Source: Paracoccus alkanivorans | Lineage (GTDB): Bacteria > Pseudomonadota > Alphaproteobacteria > Rhodobacterales > Rhodobacteraceae | Assembly (NCBI RefSeq): GCF_003697785.1 | Contig: NZ_QOKZ01000002.1 | Location: forward strand, 496,001-560,000 | Direction of reading: 5' to 3' | Length of the DNA: 64,000 bases | Shown here: positions 18,900-28,027 of the stretch, one piece after another | Layout of the letters: each line of letters opens with the position of its first letter | Numbering within the stretch: the stretch's first letter is position 1 | Program-made: the position numbers and the translations under genes | Notes under the pieces: model-generated | The model's input: the letters and a program-made list of their open reading frames with translations, nothing else | What the model was told of the DNA's origin: nothing | The model's database searches: none

Positions 18900-19679
18900 T
18901 CACTGCCAGCCCGGTTTACGTTTCTCGAAGAAGGCGCTGATGCCCTCGGGGGCCTCCTGCCCTTCCCAGACTGCCACCAGCCGGTCGATGCTGTCCTCGA
19001 TCTCGGCCTTGGTGATGCGTGGGCCGAGAAAGCGGCACTGTGCCTTGGCCGCCGCGATCGCCCCCGGCGCGCCAAGAAGGAAAGGCGCAACCTCGGCCTC
19101 GACCGCCTTGTCGAGATCGTCCGGGGCAACGCTGCGCGCGGCAAGGTTCAGCGCCACCGCCTCGGATGCATCGAAGACCCGCCCCGAGAAGAACACCCGC
19201 CGCGCCCGGTCCTCGCCCATCCGGGCCAGCACATAGGGGCCGATGGTCGCCGGGATCAGGCCCAGCTTGACCTCGGTCAGTCCGAATTTCGCGGTCCCGG
19301 CGACGATGGCGATATCGCAGACCGACATCATCCCGATCCCGCCGCCAAAGGCATTGCCATGCACCCGCCCGATCAGGGGCTTTGGCAAAAGGTTCAGTGC
19401 CGAGAGCATGCCCGCAAGAACCCGCGCGCCCGCCCGTCTTGTATCGGCATCGGCGGCGATCTGCTGTTTCATCCAGCCCAGATCCCCGCCCGCGCAGAAG
19501 CTGGCGCCCTCGCCCGCCAGCACCACGACCCGCACAGCCGGATCGGCGCCAAGCTGCGCCGCCGCCGCCGTCAGATCCTCGATCAGTTGCTGCGAGAGTG
19601 CGTTATGCTTGTCGGGGCGTGCCATCCATAATGTGGCGACGCCGCGCGTGTCGGTTTCGGTCCGGATCGTCTCAAACAT
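18900..19679 (-). CDS. Enoyl-CoA hydratase family protein, probable methylglutaconyl-CoA hydratase
   Basis: A 259-residue crotonase-fold protein. The first oxyanion-hole segment is GASFCAGGDLGWM and the second HGNAFGGGIGMMSVCD, with LGLIPATIGPYV after it. Being last in an operon with isovaleryl-CoA dehydrogenase, methylcrotonyl-CoA carboxylase and HMG-CoA lyase, it most likely hydrates 3-methylglutaconyl-CoA to HMG-CoA. The ATG at 19679 is chosen because GGGAGG lies 6 nt upstream; a GTG at 19685 is in frame. It overlaps the lyase stop by 8 nt. The family is certain, the substrate comes from context. Confidence 0.85.
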   Translation of the reverse strand: MFETIRTETDTRGVATLWMARPDKHNALSQQLIEDLTAAAAQLGADPAVRVVVLAGEGASFCAGGDLGWMKQQIAADADTRRAGARVLAGMLSALNLLPKPLIGRVHGNAFGGGIGMMSVCDIAIVAGTAKFGLTEVKLGLIPATIGPYVLARMGEDRARRVFFSGRVFDASEAVALNLAARSVAPDDLDKAVEAEVAPFLLGAPGAIAAAKAQCRFLGPRITKAEIEDSIDRLVAVWEGQEAPEGISAFFEKRKPGWQ

Positions 19680-20535
19680 TCTCACCCTCCCGCATGGCGC
19701 GCGCCATGGCCGCGGCCCTTTCGATCACATCCATGTCCAGCCCGGTCGCATAGCCCGCCGCCGCCAGATGCGCCGCCACGGCTTCGGTCGCGACATTTCC
19801 CCTGGCGCCCGGAGCATAGGGGCAGCCGCCCAGGCCCCCGACCGCCGCGTCGAACACGCGCAACCCGCGCGCCAGCGAAGCATCGATATTTTCGAGCGCC
19901 CGGCCAGCGGTATCGTGATAATGCCCGGCGAGCCGTTCCGGCGGCAACTCGTCCAGCACCGCCGCCAGCATGGCGTCGATGGTCTCTGGGCGGCCCCGGC
20001 CGATGGTGTCGCCAAGGCTGACCTCGTAGCAGCCCATATCGCGCAGCGCCGCCGCCACGCGGGCCGCATTGGACGGGGGAGTCGGGCCGTCAAAGGGGCA
20101 ATCGGTCACCACACTGACATAGCCGCGCACGGGAATCCCGTCGGCCCGCGCGGCCTCGGCCACCGGGGCGAAGCGTTCCAGCGACTCGGCAATCGTCGCG
20201 TTCAGATTGGCCTTGCTGAAGCCTTCGGATGCGCTGGCAAAGATCGCCACCTCGCTGGCCCGCGCGGATTTCGCCGCCTCAAAGCCCTTCATGTTCGGCG
20301 TCAGCACCGCATAGCTGACACCCGGCTTACGGGCGATCCCGGCCATGACCTCGGCGGCGTCGCCCATCTGCGGCACCCATTTCGGGGAGACGAAGCTGGT
20401 CACCTCGATGCGCCGGAAACCGGCCTGCGAGAGCAGATCGACCAGCGCGATCTTTTCCGCCGCCGGGATCAGGCGCTTTTCATTCTGCAGCCCGTCGCGG
20501 GGGCCCATCTCGAATATCTCGACGGTCTCAGGCAT
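19672..20535 (-). CDS. mvaB: Hydroxymethylglutaryl-CoA lyase
   Basis: TIM-barrel, divalent-metal enzyme that splits HMG-CoA into acetyl-CoA and acetoacetate, the last step of leucine breakdown. Motifs: EMGPRDGLQNEK near the N-terminus, EVTSFVSPKWVPQ, SLGDTIGRGRP, AGHYHDTAG, and the catalytic-loop segment GGLGGCPYAPGARGNVATE with its conserved cysteine. The start at 20535 has GAGG about 7 nt upstream and overlaps the GST stop by 8 nt; a longer frame to 20562 adds nothing recognisable. It is 287 residues, normal for the bacterial enzyme. Confidence 0.95.
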   Translation of the reverse strand: MPETVEIFEMGPRDGLQNEKRLIPAAEKIALVDLLSQAGFRRIEVTSFVSPKWVPQMGDAAEVMAGIARKPGVSYAVLTPNMKGFEAAKSARASEVAIFASASEGFSKANLNATIAESLERFAPVAEAARADGIPVRGYVSVVTDCPFDGPTPPSNAARVAAALRDMGCYEVSLGDTIGRGRPETIDAMLAAVLDELPPERLAGHYHDTAGRALENIDASLARGLRVFDAAVGGLGGCPYAPGARGNVATEAVAAHLAAAGYATGLDMDVIERAAAMARAMREGENV

Positions 20536-21193
20536 CGGGCACCTCGTAGAATTCCCTGGCATAGATCAATTGCCCGCCCGGTTCCGGCAGGGTCGCCCGG
20601 AATGCCGGGCGCGCCTTGCAGCGCTCTAAATACGCGATCAGCGCGGGGCGGTCATCGAAGCGCACGAAACGCGCGGCGATATAGACCGAATAGCCCACCG
20701 CGCAATCGACGCCCGAGAAGCCCTCGGGCATCAGCCAGTCCTGCCCGGCGACGGTCTGCGCCACCAGCCCGAGCGTGCGCGACAGGCGTGCCGCCTCCAG
20801 CCGCATCACGGTGGGCGAGCGCATGTAATCCTCGCGCAGCACGATGTGATGCTGGGTCAGGTTGGCCAGATGCTGTCCCAATGTTTCCGCGAAATGCAGC
20901 CAGTTCAGCCAGTCGGCCCGCCCCTCGGCGCCGGGCGCGCGCATCAGTTCGGGGGCGCGGGTCTCGCAGAGATACTCGATGCAGGCGCCGGATTCGCGGA
21001 TCAGATGCCCGTCCACCTGCAGCGCCGGGACGCGCCCCGCCGGATGGATATCGCTATAGGGAGGCTGGCGCATGGACTTGTCGAAAAACGACAACTCGCG
21101 CAGATCGTAATCGCAGCCGATCTCTTCCAGCAGCCAGCGCACCCGCATCGAGCGCGACAGCGGCACATGCCACAGGACGGGACGGTCGCTCAT
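20528..21193 (-). CDS. Glutathione S-transferase family protein
   Basis: 221 residues with a thioredoxin-fold N-terminus (LWHVPLSRSMRVRWLLEEIG, then HPAGRVPALQVDGHLIRESGACIEYL, where ES is the glutathione-binding pair) and an all-helical C-terminal domain with the SGVDCAVGY N-capping-like segment. The start at 21193 overlaps the stop of the carboxylase alpha gene (ATGA) and has a GGAGGA Shine-Dalgarno. It is embedded between two leucine-degradation enzymes, so it is co-expressed with them. Possible roles are detoxification of reactive unsaturated acyl-CoA products or an isomerase-like step; neither is shown by the sequence. Confidence 0.88.
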   Translation of the reverse strand: MSDRPVLWHVPLSRSMRVRWLLEEIGCDYDLRELSFFDKSMRQPPYSDIHPAGRVPALQVDGHLIRESGACIEYLCETRAPELMRAPGAEGRADWLNWLHFAETLGQHLANLTQHHIVLREDYMRSPTVMRLEAARLSRTLGLVAQTVAGQDWLMPEGFSGVDCAVGYSVYIAARFVRFDDRPALIAYLERCKARPAFRATLPEPGGQLIYAREFYEVPDA

Positions 21194-23118
21194 TCCTCTT
21201 CCTCCTCCAGACGGATCAGCGGCGCGCCCGCCTCGACCTGATCCCCGGCCGCCGCCATCACCTCGGCCACCACGCCGTCGCGCCATGCGGTCAGGCTATG
21301 CTCCATCTTCATCGCCTCCAGAACGGCAAGCCGGTCGCCCGCCTTCACCGCCTGCCCGGCCTTCACATGCACGGATTTCACCAGCCCCGGCATGGGCGCC
21401 AGCGTAACCTCGTCACCCGCAGCGGAGGCATCGCGGGCCAGCGGATCCAGCGGCACCAGATGCACGGTGCGGCCCCCGAAGACGCTGACTCCGGCATCAT
21501 GGCTGACGATCCGGTGACGCATCAGGGTCTCGTCCACCCACCAGCGCCCGTCCCGCCAGCGAACCTCATGGGCGGAGCCGGCGTCCAGCGTGACCCGCGC
21601 GGCACCGGGGCCAAGGACTTCCAGCACCGCCTCGCCGCCCTCCCATGCAATGGTCCGGCGCAAAGGCTGCCACAGCGTCGCCCCGCCCTTCACCCGCGGA
21701 TCGGCCAGCCCGGCCAGCCCGATCACCGCCAGTGCCCTGACACGGGGATCGGCTTCGGCCGCCGCAACCAGCGCCTCCAGGTCGCGGCCGATCAGGCCGG
21801 TATCCACCTCGCCCTCGCGGAAACCCTCATGCCTTGTCAGCGCGATCAGGAAATCGAGATTGGTGACAGAGCCCGCCACCTCGGTATCGACAAGGGCCGA
21901 TTCCAGCGCCCGCAAGGCGACCGCGCGGGTCGGGCCATGGGTCACGATCTTGGCGATCATCGGGTCATACCACGGGCTGATCGCGTCGCCCTGCCGCACG
22001 CCGGTCTCGATCCGCGCGGCATCGGGAAATTGCAGATGCGCCAGCCGACCGGTCGCGGGCAGGAAACCCGCAGGGACATCCTCGGCATAAAGCCGCGCCT
22101 CGAAGGCATGGCCGGTGATCCGCAGATCCTCCTGCCGGGCGGGCAAGGGCTCGCCGCTGGCGACGCGAAGCTGCCATTCGACCAGGTCGATGCCAGTGAT
22201 CGCCTCGGTCACGGGATGCTCGACCTGCAGCCGGGTGTTCATCTCCATGAACCAGAAACCGTCCGTGCGCAGCCCGCCCGAGCCATCGACGATGAATTCG
22301 ATCGTGCCCGCGCCCTTGTAGCCGATCGCCTCGGCGGCACGGGTCGCGGCAGCGCCCATGACCTTGCGCATCTCGGCCGTCATGCCGGGGGCCGGGGCCT
22401 CCTCGATCACCTTCTGGTGGCGGCGCTGCAAGGAGCAATCCCGCTCGAACAGATGAACCGCGCGATGCCCGTCGCCAAAGACCTGCACCTCGATATGGCG
22501 GGGCCGCAGGATGTATTTCTCGATCAGCACGTCGGGATTGCCGAAAGCGTTCCTCGCCTCGGACTGGGCCGAGGCCAGCGCATCGGCGAACGCGCCCGGG
22601 TCGTCCACCCGGCGCATCCCCTTGCCGCCACCGCCCGCCACGGCCTTGATCAGCACCGGGTAGCCGATCCTCCCGGCCTCCTGCGCCAGATGGGCGGGGT
22701 CCTGATCCGCGCCGTGATAACCCGGCACGACCGGCACCCCGGCCTCTTCCATCAGCGCCTTGGCGGCATCCTTCAGCCCCATCGCCCGAATCGCCCTGGC
22801 CGACGGACCGATAAAGACCAGCCCCGCCGCCTCGACCGCATCGACGAAATCGGGATTCTCGGACAGGAAGCCGTAACCGGGATGGATCGCCTGCGCCCCG
22901 GTGGCCTTGGCGGCCTCGATGATCCGGTCGCCTTGCAGGTAACTGTCCGCCGGAGCGGGACCGCCCAGATACACGGCCTCGTCGGCCATGGCGACATGGC
23001 GGGCGGCGCGGTCGGCATCGGAATAGACGGCGACGCTCGCAACTCCCAAGCGGTGGCAGGAATCGATGACTCGGCAGGCGATTTCGCCGCGATTGGCAAT
23101 CAGGATCTTTTGGAACAT
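21190..23118 (-). CDS. mccA: Methylcrotonyl-CoA carboxylase biotin-containing alpha subunit
   Basis: A 642-residue biotin carboxylase/biotin carrier subunit. It has the N-terminal IANRGEIACRVI, the ATP-grasp glycine loop KAVAGGGGKGMR, EMNTRLQVEHPVTE and the C-terminal biotinyl motif EAMKMEH with Lys604 as the biotinylation site. It acts with the beta subunit encoded upstream to carboxylate 3-methylcrotonyl-CoA. The ATG at 23118 has AAGGA 6 nt upstream; the frame continues to 23277, but that extension is encoded by a dispersed repeat and is rejected. Adjacent beta subunit, dehydrogenase and lyase make methylcrotonyl-CoA the likely substrate rather than propionyl-CoA. Confidence 0.95.
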   Translation of the reverse strand: MFQKILIANRGEIACRVIDSCHRLGVASVAVYSDADRAARHVAMADEAVYLGGPAPADSYLQGDRIIEAAKATGAQAIHPGYGFLSENPDFVDAVEAAGLVFIGPSARAIRAMGLKDAAKALMEEAGVPVVPGYHGADQDPAHLAQEAGRIGYPVLIKAVAGGGGKGMRRVDDPGAFADALASAQSEARNAFGNPDVLIEKYILRPRHIEVQVFGDGHRAVHLFERDCSLQRRHQKVIEEAPAPGMTAEMRKVMGAAATRAAEAIGYKGAGTIEFIVDGSGGLRTDGFWFMEMNTRLQVEHPVTEAITGIDLVEWQLRVASGEPLPARQEDLRITGHAFEARLYAEDVPAGFLPATGRLAHLQFPDAARIETGVRQGDAISPWYDPMIAKIVTHGPTRAVALRALESALVDTEVAGSVTNLDFLIALTRHEGFREGEVDTGLIGRDLEALVAAAEADPRVRALAVIGLAGLADPRVKGGATLWQPLRRTIAWEGGEAVLEVLGPGAARVTLDAGSAHEVRWRDGRWWVDETLMRHRIVSHDAGVSVFGGRTVHLVPLDPLARDASAAGDEVTLAPMPGLVKSVHVKAGQAVKAGDRLAVLEAMKMEHSLTAWRDGVVAEVMAAAGDQVEAGAPLIRLEEEEE

Positions 23119-23233
23119 GGCAGGTCCTTGGCTTGGCGGGCGCCGGGGGCTTCGCGCCCGCCGCCGGCTGGTTCTCGAACCGGTGGCGCACCAACCGGCG
23201 GCCCCGCGAGGTATTTGCACAAAGAAGAAGAGG
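23119..23233 (-). repeat. TTCTTCTTTG-type intergenic element with two hairpins, upstream of mccA
   Basis: Read on the minus strand, the element at 23233-23210 (CTCTTCTTCTTTG, then AAATACC) starts immediately after the macrodomain stop. Two GC-rich inverted repeats follow: 23160-23171 with 23191-23202 (12-bp stem, one mismatch) and 23135-23142 with 23155-23162 (8-bp perfect). The two stems share bases 23160-23162, so they cannot both form fully. The whole gap before mccA is thus repeat-derived and could modulate its expression. Confidence 0.6.
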
Positions 23234-23719
23234 TCATCCGAGCGCCTCTTCGAGATATCGGGCAGTGACTTCGTCAAAGGCGACCAGCGTCACCTGAAGG
23301 GATTCTCCATGAGCCCGGATCGTTTCAACGGCGATACGGGCGGCGCGGTCGGGCGGAAAACCGTAGATGCCGGTCGAGATGGCCGGGAAGGCGATGCTGG
23401 CAAGCCCGTGCTCGCGGGCCAGCACGAGACTGTTGCGATAGGCCGAGGCAAGCAGGCCGTCCTCGCCCTGATCGCCTCCGCGCCAGACCGGGCCGACCGT
23501 ATGGATGACATGCCGGGCGCGCAGATCGTAGCCGCCGGTGATGCGCGCCTCCCCCGTCGGGCAGCCGCCGATCCTGCGGCATTCCTCCAGCAAACCGGGT
23601 CCTGCCGCGCGATGGATCGCGCCATCGACGCCGCCGCCGCCAAGCAGCGTCCCGTTGGCCGCGTTGACGATGGCATCCACGGTCAATGTGGTGATATCTC
23701 CCTGCCAGACCCGTATCAT
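23234..23719 (-). CDS. Macrodomain protein (O-acetyl-ADP-ribose deacetylase-like)
   Basis: A 161-residue stand-alone macrodomain. Signature segments are [55 protein letters not shown] and [13 protein letters not shown], matching the MacroD/YmdB class that hydrolyses O-acetyl-ADP-ribose and mono-ADP-ribose. The start at 23719 has AAGGA 6 nt upstream, and this Shine-Dalgarno lies inside a dispersed intergenic element; the frame continues to 23812. The gene sits between mccB and mccA. O-acetyl-ADP-ribose is made by sirtuin deacylases, so a link with acyl-CoA-driven protein acylation is conceivable; that is inference. Confidence 0.9.
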   Translation of the reverse strand: MIRVWQGDITTLTVDAIVNAANGTLLGGGGVDGAIHRAAGPGLLEECRRIGGCPTGEARITGGYDLRARHVIHTVGPVWRGGDQGEDGLLASAYRNSLVLAREHGLASIAFPAISTGIYGFPPDRAARIAVETIRAHGESLQVTLVAFDEVTARYLEEALG

Positions 23720-23726
23720 TCCGGTT

Positions 23727-23759
23727 CCTTCTTCTTTGCCAAAATACCTCCGCCGGAGG
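23727..23759 (+). repeat. TTCTTCTTTG-type intergenic element before the macrodomain gene
   Basis: Plus-orientation copy (CTTCTTCTTTG then AAAATACC) followed by the perfect palindrome CCTCCGCCGGAGG at 23747-23759. It fills the 58-bp gap between mccB and the macrodomain gene. On the minus strand its reverse complement supplies the AGAAGGA that serves as the macrodomain gene's ribosome binding site. Confidence 0.65.
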
Positions 23760-23777
23760 CATCCATCGCTGCCACAA

Positions 23778-25382
23778 TCACATCCGGAAGACACCGAAGC
23801 GCGTCGGCGCAATCGGCGCGTTCAGGCTGGCGCGCAGCGACAGGGCCAGCACATCGCGGCTCTTGCACGGATCGATGATACCGTCATCCCAAAGCCGCGC
23901 CGAGGCATAGAGCGGGTGCGACTGGCGCTCGAACATCTCGATGGTGGGGCGCTTGAACTCCGCCTCTTCCTCGGCGGACCAGCTGCCGCCCTGCCGCTCG
24001 ATCCCGTCGCGCTTGACGGTGGCCAGCACGCCCGCCGCCTGTTCCCCGCCCATCACCGAGATCCGGCTGTTGGGCCATGTCCACAGGAAACGCGGCGAAT
24101 AGGCGCGGCCTGCCATGCCATAGTTCCCTGCCCCGAAAGAGCCGCCGACCAGCATGGTGATCTTGGGCACCGAAGTCGTGGCCACAGCGGTCACCATCTT
24201 GGCGCCGTGGCGGGCGATGCCCTCGTTCTCGTATTTGCGCCCGACCATGAAGCCGGTGATGTTTTGCAGGAACACCAGCGGGATGCCGCGTTGCGAGCAC
24301 AATTCGATGAAATGCGCGCCCTTCTGCGCGGCCTCGGAGAACAGCACGCCGTTATTCGCCACGATGCCGACCGGGCAGCCCTCGACATGGGCGAAACCCG
24401 TCACCAGCGTCTCGCCGAAACGCGCCTTGAACTCGTCGAAGCGCGAGCCGTCCACAATGCGGGCGATCACCTCGCGGATGTCATAGGGGGTGCGCAGATC
24501 CGCGGGCACGACGCCAAGGATCTCGTCGGGGTCATAGGCCGGGGGTTCGGGCGATTGCCAGAGGACGCTTTCGGGCATCCGGCGGTTGAGATTGCCGATG
24601 GTGCGGCGGGCCAGCGCCAGTGCATGGGCGTCATCCTCGGCCAGGTAATCGGCCACGCCCGACAGGCGGGTATGGACATCGCCGCCGCCCAGATCCTCGG
24701 CCGTCACGACCTCTCCGGTGGCGGCCTTGACCAGCGGCGGACCGGCGAGGAAGATCGTGCCCTGGTCGCGGACGATGATCGTCACGTCCGACATGGCGGG
24801 CACATAGGCGCCGCCCGCGGTGCAGGAGCCCATGACCACGGCGACCTGCGGGATGCCTTTGGCCGACATCTGCGCCTGGTTGTAGAAGATGCGTCCGAAA
24901 TGGTCGCGGTCGGGAAAGACCTCGTCCTGGTTGGGCAGGTTCGCGCCGCCGCTATCGACCAGATAGACGCAGGGCAGATGACATTCCGCCGCGATCTCTT
25001 GCGCACGCAGGTGCTTTTTCACCGTCATCGGGTAATAGGTGCCGCCCTTCACCGTGGCGTCATTGGCGACGACCATCACGTCCTGGCCATGAACCCGCCC
25101 GATCCCGGCGATCACTCCCGCCCCCGGCGCTGCGCCATCATACATGCCATGCGCCGCCACAGCCCCGATTTCCAGAAAGGGCGAGCCGGGATCGAGCAGG
25201 TTCGCCACCCGTTCACGCGGAGGCATCTTGCCGCGGCTGACATGGCGCTCCATCGACCTGGCCCCGCCCCCGGCGGCGGCTGCCTCGGCGGCCTCGCGGG
25301 CGGTGGCGAGCAGCGCGAGATGCGCTTCGCGATTAGCCTTGAAAGCATCGGACGTGGTCAGGGCGGCGGATCTGAGTTTCAT
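23778..25382 (-). CDS. mccB: Methylcrotonyl-CoA carboxylase beta (carboxyltransferase) subunit
   Basis: A 534-residue biotin-dependent carboxyltransferase of the crotonase-like fold. Motifs include [68 protein letters not shown] and [16 protein letters not shown]. The long N-terminus and the [11 protein letters not shown] segment are characteristic of methylcrotonyl- rather than propionyl-CoA carboxylase beta. It transfers carboxyl from the biotin of MccA. The start ATG at 25382 has GGAG 11 nt upstream, a little far. The alpha subunit follows after the macrodomain gene. Confidence 0.95.
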   Translation of the reverse strand: MKLRSAALTTSDAFKANREAHLALLATAREAAEAAAAGGGARSMERHVSRGKMPPRERVANLLDPGSPFLEIGAVAAHGMYDGAAPGAGVIAGIGRVHGQDVMVVANDATVKGGTYYPMTVKKHLRAQEIAAECHLPCVYLVDSGGANLPNQDEVFPDRDHFGRIFYNQAQMSAKGIPQVAVVMGSCTAGGAYVPAMSDVTIIVRDQGTIFLAGPPLVKAATGEVVTAEDLGGGDVHTRLSGVADYLAEDDAHALALARRTIGNLNRRMPESVLWQSPEPPAYDPDEILGVVPADLRTPYDIREVIARIVDGSRFDEFKARFGETLVTGFAHVEGCPVGIVANNGVLFSEAAQKGAHFIELCSQRGIPLVFLQNITGFMVGRKYENEGIARHGAKMVTAVATTSVPKITMLVGGSFGAGNYGMAGRAYSPRFLWTWPNSRISVMGGEQAAGVLATVKRDGIERQGGSWSAEEEAEFKRPTIEMFERQSHPLYASARLWDDGIIDPCKSRDVLALSLRASLNAPIAPTRFGVFRM

Positions 25383-25445
25383 GCGCGGCGGGCTCCGATC
25401 TGGAAAAATTCGGTCGTCATCTGGCGTCGGTTGCGGGGAAATGCG

Positions 25446-26999
25446 TCATCCATCCCTGCCTCCCTCGTTCTCGGCAATCGCCAGTTGCCGCAATTCCCGC
25501 CGCATCACCTTGCCGGTCACGGTCATTGGAAGAGCGTCAAGAAAGGCGATCTCGCGCGGGTAGGAATGAGCGGCAGAGAGGCGTCTGGCGTGGGACTGCA
25601 ATTCGCAGGCCAGTTCGTCCGATGGATGAAATTTATCCCGCAACACGATGTAAGCCTTGACGATTTCTGTTCTTACGGGGTCGGGCTTGCCGATAACCCC
25701 TACCTGTGCGACCGCGGGATGTTTCAGCAGGCAGTCCTCGATCTCGGAGGGGCCGATGCGGTAGCCCGCCGATGTGATCACGTCATCGTCGCGCCCGACA
25801 AAGCGGATATAGCCGTCCTCGATCACGCCTCGGTCGCCGGTAACAAGCCAGTCGCCACGAAATTTCCCGGCCGTCGCATCGGGGCGGTTCCAGTATTCCA
25901 GCATCATCGAACCGGCCCCGCGCCGCACGGCGATATCGCCCTCGGCATCGGTCGGCTGGCCGCTTTCGTCGATCACCCGGACATCGAAGCCCGGCACGGC
26001 CTTGCCGATCGATCCGGGGCGGGCGGCGAACATCGACGAGGCCGAGGATGCCACCATGTTGCATTCGGTCTGGCCGTAGAACTCGTTGATCGTCAGGCCG
26101 AAGGCCCGCCGCCCCCAATCCAGCATCTCGGCCCCGAGCGTCTCTCCGCCCGAGGCGACCGAGCGCAACCCGATAATCGAGATATCGGCGGCCTTCAGCA
26201 TCTTCAGCGCGGTCGGCGGGAAGAAGATGTTCCGCACGCCGCAATCGGCGATCAGCCGGACCGTTTCGGAAGGATCGAATTTCGGCATCCGAACCGCCAC
26301 CACCGGCACACCGAGCGCGAGCCCCGGCATCAGCACGTCGAACAGCCCCCCGATCCATGCCCAATCCGCCGGCGTCCACAGGCAGTCGCCGGGCTGGCCC
26401 AGCAGGTCATGGCTCATCTCGACGCCCGGCAGATGGCCGGTCAGCAGGCGATGGCCGTGCAGCGCGCCCTTGGGCGCCCCGGTCGTGCCCGAGGTATAGA
26501 TGATTACCGCCGGGTCTTCGGGACCGGTCGGAAGGGTGGCGAAGGGGCCAGGCTTGGGCAATCCATCCTCGGGCACGATCACCCGCAGATCCGGGAAGGC
26601 GCGCAGCATCTCGCGCCCCTCGGCATCGGCGATCACCGTGCGGACACCGGCATCGCGCAGACGCAGTTCCAGTGCCTCGGGACCGAACAGCTTGAACAGC
26701 GGGATCGAGATCGCCGCCGATTTCCACACCGCCAGATGCGCCGCCGCCGTCCATGCCGATTGCGTGCGCAGCACCGCCACCCTCTCGCCCCGCTCCGCCT
26801 GCAGCGCATGGGCCAATGCCGCCGCCATCTGCGACAGTTCCGCATAGGTCACGGGATGCGGGGTGCCGTCATACTCGATGATCGCCACGCGCGCGCCGTG
26901 ATGCGACAGGCATTGATCGGCCATGTTCAGGCGGGCGGGCCATTCCCATCTGAAGTCGCGCCAAAGCGCAGGATAGTCATGACCGGCCAACATGGTCAT
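25446..26999 (-). CDS. AMP-forming acyl-CoA synthetase
   Basis: A 517-residue ANL-superfamily enzyme with the P-loop-like YTSGTTGAPKGALHGH, the adenine-binding EFYGQTECN, the hinge region GDWLVTGDRGVIEDGYIRFVGRDDDVI and the C-terminal catalytic lysine in TVTGKVMRREL. The arrangement resembles acetyl/medium-chain acyl-CoA synthetases. Within this operon it could activate isovalerate or a related branched-chain acid, or acetoacetate; sequence alone does not decide. Its start at 26999 overlaps the stop of the LprI-like gene by 4 nt (ATGA); an open frame to 27152 runs through that neighbour and is not used. Confidence 0.9.
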   Translation of the reverse strand: MTMLAGHDYPALWRDFRWEWPARLNMADQCLSHHGARVAIIEYDGTPHPVTYAELSQMAAALAHALQAERGERVAVLRTQSAWTAAAHLAVWKSAAISIPLFKLFGPEALELRLRDAGVRTVIADAEGREMLRAFPDLRVIVPEDGLPKPGPFATLPTGPEDPAVIIYTSGTTGAPKGALHGHRLLTGHLPGVEMSHDLLGQPGDCLWTPADWAWIGGLFDVLMPGLALGVPVVAVRMPKFDPSETVRLIADCGVRNIFFPPTALKMLKAADISIIGLRSVASGGETLGAEMLDWGRRAFGLTINEFYGQTECNMVASSASSMFAARPGSIGKAVPGFDVRVIDESGQPTDAEGDIAVRRGAGSMMLEYWNRPDATAGKFRGDWLVTGDRGVIEDGYIRFVGRDDDVITSAGYRIGPSEIEDCLLKHPAVAQVGVIGKPDPVRTEIVKAYIVLRDKFHPSDELACELQSHARRLSAAHSYPREIAFLDALPMTVTGKVMRRELRQLAIAENEGGRDG

Positions 27000-27487
27000 T
27001 CGGGCATGTCCCTTAACCGGGCATTCAGCAGCGCCCAATGCCGTGCGGCCTCGTCCCTCTGGCATTCCAGCCGGGCGAGTTCGCCGCTCGCCTCGCGGGC
27101 AGTTGCGGCATCCGCCCTGTAATCGCACAGGCTGTCGCGGAAACCGATCCATGCATGCTCGGTCTGCCGCAGCATTTCCTGCGGCTTGATCCCCGCCTCG
27201 GCTTCCTTGTCCAAAAGCGCCTGATAGGTTTCGCTCAGCTTCGCCTCCCAGGCCTGATGCGAAGCGTCGAGACAGTTTTTCTCGACAAAATCGGGATCAT
27301 CTCCGGTATATTTCGTCTCTGCATATTCACGGCAAGCCTGCATCCCGGCATCCGCGCAATTGCCGCCCTCTCCCGCCCCGATGCACCGGTCGATCGCCGC
27401 CGGGTCCAGCCCCGAGGCATCGCCCGCAAATACCGGCGCGGATACCGTCAGCCCTGCCACGGCGAAAAGAAGCTGCAACAGTCTCAT
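26996..27487 (-). CDS. Secreted LprI-like (DUF1311) protein, downstream paralogue
   Basis: 163 residues with a signal peptide (about 1-21, cleavage after PVFAG) and a cysteine-rich mature part. The DUF1311 signature appears as AWIGFRDSLCDYRAD followed by a conserved LECQRDEAARH segment. Cysteines are paired across the chain, suggesting periplasmic disulfides. LprI-type proteins are described as lysozyme inhibitors in mycobacteria, and DUF1311 proteins are widespread with unknown roles. It is one of two paralogues in tandem; the start lies 21 bp after the upstream paralogue's stop. Why they are in a leucine-catabolism operon is not evident. Confidence 0.8.
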   Translation of the reverse strand: MRLLQLLFAVAGLTVSAPVFAGDASGLDPAAIDRCIGAGEGGNCADAGMQACREYAETKYTGDDPDFVEKNCLDASHQAWEAKLSETYQALLDKEAEAGIKPQEMLRQTEHAWIGFRDSLCDYRADAATAREASGELARLECQRDEAARHWALLNARLRDMPE

Positions 27488-27508
27488 ATTTTTCCTCCTC
27501 CTCGCTGC

Positions 27509-28027
27509 CTAGCGTTCCCTGTATCGCTCCAGCCGCAATGCCTGCTCCGCTGTGATCGACAGCGCGCATCCCGCCAAGGCAACCGCCGCGCCGCTACCGC
27601 TTCCCCACAAGGAGCGCTCATAGGCGCAACTGCTGTCACGGAACGCGATCCAGTCGCGCTGCATCTGCTTCAGGGCGGCCGCCTGTTTCGGGGCGGATGG
27701 GTCGGCCTTGGCGTTGATCCGGTCCATCTCCTCGGCCTGCGCCATCGCCGCCGCGTAGGCATCGTTCAAACGGGCATCCCAAAACCCGGTTTCCCGGCTT
27801 TGGCATTGCACCATTCCGGCCGTGGTATCTCCGCCCTCTTCTTTCATGCATTGCCCTGCGGCCAGACCGATGCAGCTTTCGGCATCCCGTTCCTCGCCTT
27901 GTTCGGCCCGCAAGGATGCGTTGTCGAGACAGGTCTCGAGCAAGGAAGGGTCGAACGCCGGCATGCCGTCATCCTGTGCCATGGCCGCGCCCGCCATCAT
28001 CATGAGCGCAATGACAACCCCGCGCAT
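27509..28027 (-). CDS. Secreted LprI-like (DUF1311) protein, upstream paralogue
   Basis: 172 residues with a signal peptide (about 1-17, ending GAAMA). The mature part has DWIAFRDSSCAYE and GCALSITAEQALRLERY, the characteristic C-terminal half of DUF1311. It shares layout, length and the central W-x2-FRD-x2-C-x-Y motif with the gene just downstream, but overall similarity looks moderate, implying an old duplication. The start ATG shares a base with the stop of isovaleryl-CoA dehydrogenase (TGATG), so it is translationally coupled to the first catabolic gene. Confidence 0.8.
   Translation of the reverse strand: MRGVVIALMMMAGAAMAQDDGMPAFDPSLLETCLDNASLRAEQGEERDAESCIGLAAGQCMKEEGGDTTAGMVQCQSRETGFWDARLNDAYAAAMAQAEEMDRINAKADPSAPKQAAALKQMQRDWIAFRDSSCAYERSLWGSGSGAAVALAGCALSITAEQALRLERYRER

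Noticed and set aside
19243..23268. Very long plus-strand open frame (1341 codons) across the leucine operon
   Set aside because: It lies opposite four clearly recognised minus-strand genes; its translation is Arg/His/Gly-rich low-complexity typical of the antisense of high-GC genes, with no domain pattern.
23538..27122. 1194-codon plus-strand open frame
   Set aside because: Antisense shadow of mccB and the acyl-CoA synthetase, with no recognisable motif and no ribosome binding site in context.
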